Both the position numbers and the translations under genes were made by a program. The notes under the pieces are model-generated. The model did not search any database. It was not told the origin of the DNA and worked only from the letters and a program-made list of their open reading frames with translations. A stretch of DNA of 64,000 nucleotides from Durusdinium trenchii (Eukaryota > Sar > Dinophyceae > Suessiales > Symbiodiniaceae): contig CAXAMN010001403.1 in assembly GCA_963970005.1 (NCBI GenBank), positions 1 through 64,000 of the forward strand, read 5' to 3'. This document shows, one piece after another, positions 1 through 16,956 of this stretch (position 1 is its first letter; each line of letters opens with the position of its first letter).

Positions 1-1804
1 ACAGTTGCGGGGCAGGAGGAACTTAACATGGGGTGGCATATACTTGTCTTTCTCAGCACATGAAGAGAAGCATGTTTCATACCTCAGACATTCTTTTGAT
101 CACCCTGCTAAAGCGTGTGTTGTGCAAAGAGACGGGCTGCGTGTCCACCAGTGTCCGCTCAGGAGATGGAGTTGAAGATGATGCACCTGGAGCGCTTTCG
201 CTTGGCGGTCCAGAAGCGTCCGAAGACCTTTGAGACGCTTGAGACGAGCAGAGGAGTTCGATTGGTTGATTTAAACCGCACCGGCACGGTTGATTTAGCA
301 ACCAACTGGCTGTGAGCCCCCAGAAGGCGTGAACGTCAGAGAAAGAAATAGGTTCTTTGATTTTGCGTTCTATTCTTTTTGATGTGAACAAAACTCCAAA
401 CACCCTGACGAACAATATAGTTCGGTTTGCGGCGGGCGACCACAGTGAATCGTGATTATCCCTATCACAAATAGTATGCCAGGAGTCACGTTCGACGGGG
501 TGCCGAATCTGGAGGTAGTCGGGGTGCCCGAACGTCACATCCACGGCCCCTGGATGGGATTCACCACCCCGTACCCCGAAACCCCTTGGTTCTGACGTAC
601 GTCATTTGGTCCACCTCGCCGCTCTCAGGAAGCTCATCGCATATCGTCGGCAGATCTTCGAAGCTCCGGACCCATCCGCTAAGCCGTTGGGGTCGGGTTC
701 CGGGATTCGGACCGCGATGGATTTGGAGCAGGTGGATTTGGAACCGATGAAGGCGATTCATCCCTCGAAGCGTTGTGTCCTGTTTGGCAGAAGCCGTGTC
801 ATTTGTCTTTGAAGCCCAGAGGTGGCTTATGACAGTCATTCCTTGAATCCAAGGTTCGATTCAGGTTAAATTGATTAAATGGGTAGGTAGCAATGCACCT
901 AGCCTAGCTATGATCCCTAGGAAAAGCCAAAGAAGGATGTAGAGAGCACATTCCCAGAGTCTGGGTAGTGAACGGACACGCCCCAATGCAGCCTTATACA
1001 ACCTCTAAGAGTCTAAGAGGCTTTTAAAACTCTGGCACTCTAGGATGTCAAAACAGCAGATAAATTAACAGCGGATGCACTTCTTGGCTTTTTCTAATTC
1101 AAGGGCGGCAGGTGGCGGTAGGACGGGTGGATGCAGAATCTGCATCCATATCATGATGGAATTTGCCGAAAGCGCTGTCACCCATTGTCGCAGCATACTA
1201 GTTATACTGATAAGGTCTGACTCGACAATATGTCAATCATATTCCTCGAAGACCTCCTAGTATTCTTTCCAGGGTCCTGCGCATAAAATCGGCCTATCCT
1301 AACCCAATCGCCATCACCTTCACCGACCAAGTCGGAGGGCAGTTCAGAGACGTTTGATCCCTGGCAAACGGGCGTGCGGCAAAATCTTGCGTTGGAAAAG
1401 CACGAACGAGGTTCGATTGATCATCAGAGGCACTGTTTTGGCTTTAGAGTTGGTAAACTCGACAATGTGGAAATTGACAGGTTCGATCCAATTCGTCATC
1501 CCGAGAGAACTACAAACTGTTTGCTGTGAACTCGGTGGGCAAGGCAGGGAAAAAATGAAACTGGCCGGCCCCATTCCCAAAATAGAAAAGCATGTCCTAT
1601 ACCGGACCGATCCGGACCGTCTATACCGTAATCCCCAACGTTTTTGCCGGTGTCCACTTCCGGCCCTTTCCGGTGTTTGTACCTCTTTGGTCGGCTCCCA
1701 AAAACCATGCGTCTCGAACACGAAACCGGTGCTTGACTCGGTCCAATTGGTGCTTGACTCGGTCCAATTCGCGTCTTCGCGTCGTCGTGCGTGGCCCGGT
1801 TCAG
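1..1804. other. Left flank, no gene recognised
   Basis: Both strands were read for conserved exons and none was found. The first three EF-hands of calmodulin should lie upstream of the exon at 1805, but I do not see them here, so they are probably beyond the left edge or in exons too short to recognise. The longer open frames on the two strands between 1344 and 2137 overlap the calmodulin exon and have no family resemblance outside it. Confidence 0.5.
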
Positions 1805-1866
1805 GCGAAGCGTTGACCGACGAAGAGATTGATGAGATGATCCGCGAGGCCGATGTGGACGGGGAC
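1805..1866 (+). CDS. Calmodulin exon (EF-hand 4, incoming helix and loop)
   Basis: The exon reads [20 protein letters not shown], matching the start of the fourth EF-hand of calmodulin (usual form [22 protein letters not shown]). Calmodulin is the cytosolic calcium sensor; the Asp residues of the loop bind Ca2+. The exon is preceded by an AG|G acceptor at 1803-1804 and opens with two bases of a Gly codon. It ends either after GGG (GA donor, 1864) or after GAC (GC donor, 1867). The rest of the loop (GQIN) is missing and must lie in another exon. The only other calmodulin exon seen is at 11242-11279 on the same strand. This could be the same gene with a very long intron, or two broken copies. 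Family assignment is secure; intactness is not. Confidence 0.8.
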
Positions 1867-4080
1867 GCGCTCGACACAGAGCGCCAGGAGCCGCGAGAGG
1901 TGGAGCCGATGTGGGCGACGTCGGGTATGTGGATACGATCAAGCACCAGTAACACATGTTCGAGCCACCCATAGGGTTGGACACGTATATATGATTGTTC
2001 CATCGAGTCCTTTGGGGCGATGGGACATGCCGCAGTGATACGGACGCCATGGCCATTGATCTGGAGACTTCAGAGCAGTGTCCAGAGAGGTGCCACAGAG
2101 AGGTCCAGAGAGGTGCTACACAAAGAATTCCCATCAAAGGACACTTGTTTGATTATAAGGTGCAATTCTGCAGGCAAAACCACCAACTTAGAGCGGCAAA
2201 ACCACCAACTTAGAGCGTTTTGCCAATTGCTTTACAGAAGACCCAAGAAAAACGGTGAGACCGAGTGAGATGGTCGTGTGCCTCGTAGATGAACGACTGA
2301 CTAGTCATGAGAGACTTGCTGAGATGAGACTTGGCCACGACTAGTCCCAGGTTTCAAAGAACACCTAATTCATATCCCTCAAACCTCAAAACATGTCCAC
2401 ACGGTGACTCTGCTTGTTCCATCTACCTTTGGAAACTACTTGCCTGACCGATGGCTTGCACAAAGCCGCTTAGGGTCGCCTCACACCGAAGGATCCGGAA
2501 CACCGCCCGGTGTCAGCCACCGGACCGACGCGACGTGGACCTCGTTCGCTGCAGCGAACGGAACGCGCGATCCTCGCGAGGAGTCTCCCAGCGATGGAGG
2601 AGCGCACGCCGTCCTCGTGGATCCCGCGGCCTTGAAGGCGACGCAGAAGGCGAAGCCGAGGGGACGAGTCGAGTCGAGGGGCGGTTCCTTTTTCTGGGTT
2701 CACCGGCGAGGGCAGCGCTTTTTCGCTGGGTGAAGGAATTAGTAACTGAGACAAGCTCTGAAAAGACAGGACAGGGTAGCTCAGCTAACTGACGTTTCAT
2801 CCTTTGGTCAAGCCATTTGATGATGGGATGCTTCTTGCTGATGCTGCTAGTACGTTTTGATTATTTGTGCTCAACTGGTCGAAGAATTTAAAAAAGGATC
2901 ATGCCTCAGTGGCACAATTGGAGTAGTGGAGCAAGCGAGGCAGAACATGAACTGTGGGTGGGTTCAGTGATTCCAAAAGGGACAGGACCATCAAGTCATT
3001 GGATCCATTGGAATCACTTACCCACCGCCACGACCGGGCAACCGCGTCCGTGGGGTCGCCACGGTGGGGGCATGAGGGCGCCAGCCTATGGCTGACGGTG
3101 GGTGAAGTGAGGCATGAGCGGCAACCTGACAAACCTGAGTTCTCACCATCTCTCGCCTTAAAAACCGTAGGGCGGAGTTGAACTCAATGTGGTCCCAAGC
3201 GACAGCCCTCGACCCAACAATCTGGAAGTGACTTCCCGGGGTGTAGAGGATTTCCTGGTCTTTCACGGAGAAATGGGAGGCTGAGAATGAAGGGCCCCGC
3301 CTTGGGGACCGCTATGAGCCAATCCAACATTTTGCGTTTAACCCTCAAACACTTCACACTATATACTGAGTGAAAATTCAACCAAAACCAACCTCACCTC
3401 TGCAAACAACCAGCAAGAGTGATGCTGAGGTGTGCATTGATCCATCGCCACATTCGCTAGTGCATGATGATGTTGATCAGGATTGGAGGAGTGCCAATCA
3501 AAGCTATGACCGGTTTACCTGGTCTTCTGCCATGTGGTTTTGACGACGTGGGCGTTGTAATCTAAGTATCATGTTATATCCCTTGGGTTAAATTCCCTTC
3601 CGTTCACCGTCGTTCACCGTTGCCAAGAAAAGCCGCCAGGCTTGGCTGCAGGAATTGATCCTCTTACAGGTCGGGTGCACCGCGCCGATAGCACATGACA
3701 GCACGGGGGTCCAGCTGTTTGGCCCTTGACTTGAAGGCCTTTTCAGGACACCCGGCCTGGTGGCCTTTTTCAAGGGTTTGGGTGGGTTTCGGGATGGATA
3801 TATTTATCCGGGGGGTTCAAGGACCATAGTGACTATAGTGTTCGAACAGTTGGATGTGTTCTTGGAGTGTAGTCCGGAGAACACCAGTGGAAGAATCAGA
3901 GTCCTGTTTGACCTCAATCTCTTTAGAACTGTTCAGAGAGAAGATCTGAGAATCACTGAGGATTCAACCCAGCGGCCCAATCCATGGAACCGGTGGAATT
4001 GTCATAGTGTTTGTACATACGGTTACATACGTATATACCCAGACACTCCAAGTATGGCATATTACATCATATTACAGCAT
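1867..4080. other. Putative calmodulin intron or intergenic DNA
   Basis: No recognised exon. A GC-rich stretch at about 2500-2700 (+) is open in more than one frame and has the third-position bias of dinoflagellate exons, but no family resemblance and no clear splice sites. The rest appears non-coding. Confidence 0.35.
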
Positions 4081-5030
4081 ATTACCATATTAGTATCCTT
4101 TGCCGAATAACCCCTATAGAATGGGGGAGGTCGAGCTCCAAAATGACCTGGCATTTTATAGATAGTTTTTTTCTAGAATCAAATGTCAACCTACCTGAGA
4201 CAGATCCACTCTGAGGATCTCTGACAGGTGAGAAAATCATACTGTATATTGATGGGTCAATAGTTTTATAGAAAATACATGACAATTGAGGACATTTTAT
4301 AGAGGACATGGTTTTGATTCTATAGAGAGAACCTGGAACAGTAGAAGGTTGAGAGTTTACTTTAGAGTGGATGGATGTTTTACAATGAGGTAGGTTGGAT
4401 TCTGATTCTGATTTCACGAAATATCCGGCGCATTCTTGAGCAATCTGGTGCATGCATTCCCACATTTCCTGTGGAATAACCGGTGAATATTGGCCCACTA
4501 TAAAATGATTTGTTTGTTCAAAATTCAGCCCACCTTTCTAAAATAAAAAATCAACCTGTGAGTGTCCAACCCTGTCCTTATAAAATGAATATCAACCTCT
4601 ATAGACATATCTTGTTTTTGGAGTGTCATTTTCTGTCCATGTGTTTTTTTTTAAATGAATTTCAACCTTGCAATGTTCAATCATGTTTCTTTAGAATAAA
4701 ATGCCAACCTCTTTTGCCATTGCTGCGTAGCTTTCCTCTAAAATAATATGTCAGCTTTGATGTTACACCCACTTGTCTATAGAATGAGGACCACCCCTGG
4801 CCGTTTCTATTGGATAATTCAGATTTTGAGCCTACAATTCTGTTACATTAGTGCGTTAAAGGTTGACTCCCTTTATTCTATAGAGAAACTATGCTGTACA
4901 CTACAAGGGTTGAAAGCTAGATTCTATAGTGGGGCATTGTGCTCCCAGAGCCTGGTTCAGTCATTTATCACTATAAAATGGGGTTCTCAACCCCCACCGG
5001 TTATTCCACAGAGGATATATTAGTAATATA
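4081..5030. mobile_element. MITE-like element with terminal inverted repeats
   Basis: The left end (4081-4112, ATTACCATATTAGTATCCTT then TGCCGAATAACC) is matched imperfectly by the reverse complement of the right end (about 4996-5030, with ATATATCCTCTGTGGAATAACC). A second internal copy of TGTGGAATAACCGGTG sits at about 4470. The interior is a degenerate series of units with TATAGAATG or TATAAAATG followed by TCAACC. No coding capacity is seen. It looks like a non-autonomous inverted-repeat element; target duplication was not resolved. Confidence 0.5.
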
Positions 5031-6502
5031 ATAGTTGACAGATTCATGCTGACGCTCTTGCCTCAATGCTACAAGAGAGCCTTGCTTGCTGCTCGGTCCA
5101 TCTTGGGTTAACAATGGTAAACACATGTTAACACAAAATCAGCTGTTCTCCAATTTGCATTTGGACGTTTGTTGTTTTCCAGAGTTGGGGAATTGATCGC
5201 ATCCCTTGCTTTGCACATCTCAAGACGAAGTTAGCAAGTGCTGGCTGGGAATTGTTGGGCGAAGCTTCAAAAAGAACAGTCAATTAAGGGTCTACATGCT
5301 GCCACTACACTATCTCTAACATCCTGACTTTAAGAACCCTGGGATTTTTATCCGCCCCCCTCTCATCCATAACTTTTGTGTTTGCCAACTTCAAGCAGCT
5401 TGCGGGAAGTATACTACTCACCGAACGGAAGCTACTTAATGCAAACGTGCGCAAGGAATATTTGCAGAAGACTCCCCTTCTTGCACCAACCGAAGCACAA
5501 TCGGTCGAGTAGGTGAAACCCTTGTCGAACCGATTCTGTGGCTCAAGGTTGACTGCCCAAGAATGCCTCAGCTCAATTTCTTCAAGCGGGCTATGTAAAT
5601 GTGCTGCATTGCTTGCGCTCGCTTTGCGCTCGCTTGCAGTCCCGCCCTTCCTTGCCACATTGTGCCAACCAGTGCCAGTGCTATACGCCTTTGACAGTGT
5701 TCATGCTCATTAAAAAGCGAGAGAAGAAGCAGAACAGAAAACGACAAACAAACCGGAAGCATAAGGCTGCGGAGGCATGAAGAGTTTTCTCAATTCGTGC
5801 CGGCGCATTTTGATTTGTTCCCCTTGATCCCTTATTACAAGCTGTGCGCAGCAGGCCTTCTCATGTTCACTGTTGAACCAGAAGAGCTCTCGAGAAGTGC
5901 GTTTGCGTCCGGTTTTGTATTTTGGGCTGCGCTCTTCGAAGCATACCTTGCCTGAGGCGTTTTGTCTTGAGCCGTCAAATTCCCAGAGTTCTCAAGTATG
6001 TTTCAGAAACCTTCTCCTTCTCGACTACCTGGCAGTGTCTACAATGACAATGCCTACATCAAAAAAGAGTGCAAATAAGTTTAAAGAAGGGTTCTGGTTT
6101 CCAGGTTGAGGCCACCACATCATCTTGCCCGGCACCACGACCACGTTTTCCTGTCAAAAGATATCAAAAGATATATTGCCACATATAGCCACACATGTCA
6201 AATATCCTTCAACAGACGAACACTGCCTTTCATCCGATGAAGTGCCAACAAGCTGGCTATATAAAACAATTCAAAGTATATGAATATTCACACACTGCGC
6301 CAGAAACATTGGCAATTGGGCCTTGCGAACTCTTCCCGCGACCATGTTCACGTCCGCGACGACTCTACCCCGCACTTGTCTGGTTTTGCCTCATTTCTAT
6401 ATACTCCATCTTCATCCTCATCATTGTCACTAGGCTCATTTTTACGTTCTATCATCAGAGGACTTATTCGCTGAACCTTCCTCATCTGTATCCTTTCTCT
6501 TG
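5031..6502. other. No gene recognised
   Basis: Several short open frames at 5300-6100 and 6200-6500 lack the GC-rich third positions seen in the identified exons and match no family. Nothing further is supported. Confidence 0.4.
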
Positions 6503-6544
6503 ATTTTGGCTCAAGACTTGCACATACTGTTGGCCTGCCATGAA
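6503..6544 (+). other. Spliced-leader relic followed by a possible first exon
   Basis: ATTTTGGCTCAAG at 6503-6515 equals the last 13 bases of the dinoflagellate spliced leader. Twenty-four bases later comes ATGAA followed directly by GTAAGG, a perfect 5' splice site (ATG at 6540). This is the arrangement expected of a gene made from a trans-spliced mRNA copy, with a tiny first coding exon as in the ubiquitin gene of this window. The downstream gene is not identified; the exon-like segment at 7075-7181 is a candidate. Confidence 0.45.
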
Positions 6545-7074
6545 GTAAGGTCTTCCACATCAGGTCAGACAACGTGTCAAATTGTCCAAACATGTCAAGT
6601 GTTTCAGCATGCTCTTCGTAGCAGCAGAAACTCCTTGGCTAAGTTTGCTCGACCTCACCGTCGCTAGAATGGAGACACATAGTCACATAGCAAGTGAAGA
6701 TCAAACGCGTTTGTTGACTTGTTTTGCCTTTGGACCTGGATTGCTGACTCGCGAGGCCTCCATAAGATCAAGATAAACCAACTATTTTTGCAGAGCCAAA
6801 GGTCATAACAAATTAAAACGCACGATGTAAAATTATGTAAATGATATGCAATATCTGGAGGGTTTGCGATCTTTGTCGCCAACTTTTGTAGGGCCTGAGC
6901 AAATGCCGCTCAACACTGAAGGTGCAAACACATCGTGGGTGAATATCTGCGGTTCAGGGGTTAAAGGTGAACATTATTTAAGTATATTTAAGTTTTTGCG
7001 AGCATGTGTGGTTGTTTTGCATCCTTTTTAAAAACGAACCCTTTTTTCCATCACTTGTGGCATGTGAGCTCCAC

Positions 7075-7181
7075 ACTCGAGGGCTTTGATGGTGCCTGGC
7101 TGGACAGCGTGGAACTGCGGGAGATCCTAGGGTTGCCAGCAGCTGTTTGGAGCGGCTCGGGCGCAGGCACAGGAGCGGATG
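7075..7181 (+). CDS. Exon-like segment, unknown protein
   Basis: An open stretch with GC-rich third positions reads in part LEGFDGAWLDSVELREILG and then a Gly/Ala/Ser-rich tail. It ends at a GTGTGT donor (7182) in phase 1. Its acceptor is not clear. It may belong to the gene starting at 6540. No family is recognised, and it could be chance. Confidence 0.3.
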
Positions 7182-7794
7182 GTGTGTGAACTCTGTAAAG
7201 GACGCAATGGGCAGAAGATCACTTCGTACTTCTGAGTCACCATTTGGTGATGAAACATCGCGGACAGGTTTGGTCATTCTCAGTCGAAGCTTCAAGCAGG
7301 TCACCTTGTTGACTCAGTGAAGTTGAGAAGATTGCACAACTCTTCAAGTTCTACCGCCCTACCTGTAAATAGCAGCCCCTTAGATGACCAAATGTAGGAT
7401 GTTTCATGATGTTTCAATAGGCAAATTGTTTGTTCAATTCCTTGCAGTCCTGTTTTGTGTCAGGCTGGGCTACCGCACTAATCCTTGCCGCGCTGCAACT
7501 TTACTTGCCAGGCGCAACTCGTATTACGAGAACTCCAAACTCGGCGGTCGTGGATCCTTCCTGGTCATACCAACAAGGGAGCGTGCTCCCCATGAACACT
7601 TTGACATGATCGTTGATCAACTGTCCAACGACCATTGACACAAATGACCACTCGGGCGGGCAGATGCAGTCTGCTGGCGGGTGCACCAGTGCACCAGTGT
7701 TTGTGATTCCAACATGTGTCTTTTTCCCCACATCTTAGTGTGGGGTTCTTCTTTTCTATGTCTCATCCCGCTTCCCGTCCGCTGCCCGCCTCCG

Positions 7795-8303
7795 CCTCCG
7801 CCACACACACCGAGGCAACAGACACCGAGACAACACAGACAGAGACAACACACACCGAGACAACACAGACAGAGACAACACACACCGAGATCACACAGAC
7901 AGAGACACACACACAGAGACCACATACATCTTACGTGGCAGGCACAGCACTTTGTGAACCTCCATGTGCAGAATTCGTGGCAGGCGCAGCACTTTGTGAA
8001 CCTCCATGCTCCGTTAGAGGCTCTGGCTGTTGCGTTGTCGGCGGTTGTCTGCGGTGGTCGCCGGTCCGTTCCTCCATTGTGATTAGAGATTTCACTTGTT
8101 TCCTCCATGTGCAGATTTCGTGGCAGGCACAGCACTTTGTGACCTCCATGTGCAGATTTCGTGGCAGGCACAGCACTTTGTGAACCTCCATGTGCAGAAT
8201 TCGTGGCAGGTACAGCACTGTGTGAACCTCCATGCTCCGTTAGAGGATCTGGCTGTTGCGTGGTCGGCGGTGGTCGCCGGTCCGTTCCTCCATTGTGATT
8301 AGT
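7795..8303. repeat. Tandem and higher-order repeats
   Basis: 7800-7925 is a run of ACACAGACAGAGACA-type units. From 7937 a unit containing CTCCATGTGCAGATTTCGTG and GGCAGGCACAGCACTTTGTG recurs at least five times. A longer block (about 7989-8086), containing CTCCGTTAGAGG and CGCCGGTCCGTTCCTCCATT, recurs at about 8213-8302. The long open frames on both strands here are produced by the repeats and are not genes. Confidence 0.85.
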
Positions 8304-11241
8304 TGTGGCTGTACACACATGTCTGCACAATACCTCGTACATCCGCCGTGCACATTACTCTCCCACACCTCTCTCCCACCCCTCTGTTGTGTATTTCTGA
8401 TATAATTCCTGACAAGGCCATGTTGTAGAAGCTATTGAGACTCTGACTGCTTTGTGCTTTAGAAACTTACGATTCGTAAAGATTCATATGTGGGGTTATC
8501 CGGTCCTTTAATTTTCTGCCATGTTCAGCCTTGCTAATGTGTTTCCACCAGCTGTGTTTTGGCAGGTTGATTTTGTTTCCTCGTAGTTCACGGCCTGACA
8601 GTTCACACATGAAATTGAATCAGTGAATCGGGGAGAACTGACACCTTGAACAGACATCCTGAACCGCCTGCTTCACCTTTTACTTTACTTCAGAAAACCA
8701 GCCAGTTCGAGGTGAGGTAAGCCCCAAGCGTCTGCGTGTTTTGTTCGAGTCCAAGCACGGACACCATGGGTGGTGTCCCGAGACCCTGTCGTGTTGGGCT
8801 GCGGCCTTGAAACTGCGCAGGACTCTTTGCAGACTGGGTTTCTTGGCGGATCAGTGACATGTGGAGAGAGTGGTTTCCCAGAAGATAGAGACGACTCGTT
8901 TCCGAGAAATTGAGTTGATAAAATGAGAAAAACTGACACCGTTGCAGACCCCAAACATGAAGACAATATTCATAGATGTGGGAAAGTCGACTCAAGACTT
9001 GCAAAACGGAGTTTTGCCTTTTGTTTCTACAAAGGATGATGCAGGATCCACTGGGGCCGGGGTGTTGATGTCTTCCACGAGCGTCGCGGTTGAGCGGTGA
9101 GGCGAAACGACGCCTGTCGGATCTGAGGATCTCTTGGGACAAAAGGCTCGAGCTTGGCTTCAAAGCGAAAGCCTCGTGTGCCTCGGGTCGAACGGACTAC
9201 GGTGTGTTTTGTTCGTCCACAACCTGTCCCGGACTCCGGGCCCCAGAAACTGGCCAAAGAGAGCCAACGACTTGTGAGATTCTAGTGGTTTGGCTGCTGA
9301 AGAAGATGCTGCGCTAAAGAACGCGGCATTGGTGGTCCGAGCCCCCCTTCACCTTGAGAGTACGTTAATGTGAAACAAAGTTTGGACAAATCCCCCAACC
9401 TGGAAGGTCTAAGAACGGGGATGGCTGTGAGGCTGTGATGGCTGTGAGTCAAACCTAAGAGATCTACTTGGGATATGTTTGCAAGGACAAACATTGAATC
9501 AAGCTAGCTATCAAATTTCTGGATATTATTTGTATGTTTACCACATCTATAGAGTATAGCAGTTTTTTCGCTGGAACCACATTTTTCACACCTCTTCACA
9601 CCTCAGTTGTTTCCTTCTTCTCCCCAGGACTCAGGCGCTTGAGCTGCTACAGCAGGTCGCGCCAGTGTGGCCCAAGACGGTGGAGTGCACTCGAGCCTCA
9701 GGAGCGGTGCACCTCCGTCGCTCCGTCGGTCGCTTGGTTCCAGCTCGAGGCTCTAGGCTCGAGGTCAAGCAATGGACGCTACTAGGAGCAATGGACGCTA
9801 CTAGGGGCTCCTGGCCTTACTACTAGGAGCAAGGCCTCACTACTAGGAGCAAAGGGCATCGCTACTAGGCTCGGTCCGTCGGCCACCCCAAAGAGATGAG
9901 ATCCACCCGGGTGGATCGTCGTCGTCACCGGTCAGAAACAGAGCTCGACCTGTTTGGATCTGGTAGCCACACTCGGAGTGTTGAACATCCGGGAGGTTGT
10001 CCTTTCCTCCAAAACAGGTCGTGGACCTCCAAAAAACACGACGATCTACCAGCTTTGAGCTCTCCACATTGGCTGATTGGGCCCATATATCGGGAGCCTT
10101 TGGAGAAGATAGCCGCTACGGCATCGGCCCAGTCATCCTTGCCAAGACAAACTATCGGGAGCCATTAGAGGTGGACTCCTGACACGGAATAAATGTCCAA
10201 GCATCTTTAAAGGGGTTGATGATTTAACCATCTTACGTGGCACCCTACTGTTCTTCACAACCTACGAAGATGATTTAACCATCAACAGTCATCAACATGA
10301 CTGTCAAATCACCTCAGTCAGTTGGATCGGTGGCTTGGATCGGGTCCCGGTTAGGCGGTGGCCAAGGCGGCGGCCAAGGCGGCAAGATCCCAGTTACGGA
10401 CCTTGTATAAAGATCCTGATTGAAGAAAATGGAAGGAACATGAGGGACATGTGTGGTCGCGTCAGGTTGGCAAAATGTATATACACGACCTATATAGTGT
10501 GATGTTCAGCAAGTTTCAGTACAATCCACTGGTGAGGTACCCTTGAGCCCAAAGCAGTTGACTGTTCCACAGACTTGGACGATTCATCCATCGTTGGTTG
10601 GTTGTTGCCTGATGTGGTTTCTGAGAGATTTTTGGGCTGGCCAGCCATCAGCAATCCCAAGCATCCCACACTTGTCAACGTTTCTCAACCAAATGCGTGA
10701 TTTCTTTTAGATCCAAAGTTCAAGTGAGACACCTGCACCATTGGTGCGAAGCCAGACCAAACCAGTTTGTGTACGTAGATGTATGAAAGCTTGACCCCCA
10801 GGGCTCTCCCGCAGCTTGATGCTCGGGCATTCACTGCACTGGAAGGACCCACCAGTCGGTCTTGTCACTGCTCCCCCTCTTGGACTCCCATCGCAGGAGC
10901 CCGCGTCCCGCCGGTGCGCACCGTGCGCGGCGGGGGAGGGATTCGTGCCTTGGCGTCCTCGGGGACAGCGAGGGGTGGGCTTGTGCTGTGATGTTAAGGA
11001 CTGGAGCTAATGCGGCCAATTTATCAATGTTATTCTTGGATTCTTTGCATGAATTTGGGGGACAAGGAGATAGATACAGATGGTGGCGATCAAGACATGT
11101 CATCACTGCTGTCCTGGATGTGATTGATTTTCCAAGTGAGATACGTGTGTTGTATGATACACTGGAGGATCAATCCGGATTGATGGCCACCCCCTTGCTG
11201 TCCTTGTCGTGTCTGACCACCACTCCTGACGCAGTGACGAG
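8304..11241. other. Repeat-bearing non-coding DNA with one weak exon candidate
   Basis: No family is recognised. A GC-rich stretch at about 9090-9215 (+), reading RLSGEAKRRLSDLRISWDKR, has exon-like codon use but no clear splice pair. 9765-9870 holds five or so copies of an ACTAGGAGCAA unit. 10340-10390 is a short GGCGGCCAAGG repeat. The last coding exon of calmodulin follows at 11242. Confidence 0.35.
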
Positions 11242-11279
11242 GCTATGAAGAATTTGTGAAGATGATGATGGCCAAATGA
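11242..11279 (+). CDS. Calmodulin last exon (YEEFVKMMMAK-stop)
   Basis: After an AG|G acceptor (11240-11241) the sequence encodes YEEFVKMMMAK and a TGA stop, which is the calmodulin C-terminus residue for residue. It begins in phase 1 (two bases, GC, complete a codon). The missing GQIN part of the fourth calcium loop would need a small exon upstream that I could not find. It lies 9.4 kb downstream of the EF-hand 4 exon on the same strand. Together they suggest one long-intron gene, but a duplicated or broken locus is possible. The short length makes chance similarity conceivable, though an exact 11-residue match ending at a stop makes it unlikely. Confidence 0.75.
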
Positions 11280-12260
11280 GATGTCGTGTTGATGCTGATA
11301 GTGCCTGTCTGCCGTTGTGCTGCTGTTGGTCGGGTTGAGTCATTAGAGGCATGTGGCAGACTTCTATCAAGCTTCAGGACAGTCTTGTGGAAATCATGAA
11401 CTCATCCTGCAGAGATTTTGACAAGGGTTCTTGGATCCTTGCGAGCGCATGAGATGTGTACAGCTTCATCTCGCTCGTCAAAGAAGGCATGGCACTGAAT
11501 GTCAAGCATTGGTCCAAAAGACGGAATTCACCCTGCAAAGTAAACTTGGTTTACTGTACATTCGTAGAAGCATGAAGCATCCGGCACATGCAAATCATTC
11601 AAACCCTTCAGATTGGACCAGTACGGGCATACCGCTTAGCCGTGCTGATCTGCCGATCGATCGGCCGTATCATGGATCGCTCTCGATGGAAAAGGCTCAC
11701 GTGAGTCATCGGCGAACGACTACGCTTTACATCGAGCAAGATAAGACATTTCCACGGTTGCCCTGAGAATCCATGCAAATCAATAGAGTCTTGATCTACA
11801 CCATTCTACACCACTGAGGTTTCACCCTAAATCTGCCATGGAGTGTTAGGAAAGTATCATAAAGTATCCTTTAAATTCACGGTTCTTGACGGAGATTCTA
11901 ATCGTTGGCTTCTCGATGGAGATGGAGGTCACCAACAAGAGAGATGCTGATCAAACGAGAATGATCATGTATTCGTCCCAGTCGTGTGTTTTCACTCCAG
12001 TCTCACTCAAGTGGTGGCGGGCGAGATGTTCGTAACAGGTGAAAGACATGGAAAGACCCCAAAGTGGGGGCAGGTCATTCATGGTCGCTCATAAAAGCTG
12101 CAACAACAACACACGCAGGATCTCTCTCTATACTATAGAAAGATCTCATATTATCTATGGTCATTCAAGCTCAAATAAAAGACACACAAGCACTATGCTA
12201 GCTAGCTCAGGAAAGCTTCTTATGCAGGAAGAGCGCTTGGTTTTGTATCTCACGAGGAAT
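11280..12260. other. Intergenic, calmodulin to ubiquitin
   Basis: About 1 kb between two + strand genes. No conserved exon was recognised; the open frames at 11431-11766 and from 12039 have no family resemblance. This spacer should carry the promoter or upstream signals of the ubiquitin gene, but no motif is evident. Confidence 0.45.
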
Positions 12261-12271
12261 ATTGGCTCAAG
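12261..12271 (+). other. Dinoflagellate spliced-leader relic, ubiquitin gene
   Basis: ATTGGCTCAAG lies 22 bases upstream of the ubiquitin ATG. The spliced leader ends in CATTTTGGCTCAAG, and 12 of the 14 corresponding bases here agree. Relict leaders at this position are the known signature of genes re-inserted from trans-spliced mRNA in dinoflagellates. Confidence 0.6.
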
Positions 12272-12293
12272 TGCTCCAAGATTTGCTGTGACC

Positions 12294-16956
<4,663 letters not shown>

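Noticed and set aside
7617..8342. 241-codon Cys-rich open frame on the - strand
   Set aside because: Entirely made of the tandem repeats, and equally open frames exist on the + strand.
10540..10560. Reverse-strand spliced-leader-like CTTTGGGCTCAAGG
   Set aside because: It has an extra G within the leader core and no start codon with a donor follows; too weak.
11120..11150. DVIDFPSEIR, reminiscent of calmodulin NGTIDFPEF
   Set aside because: It would be EF-hand 2 lying after EF-hand 4, has no splice borders, and the match is only four residues long (IDFP).
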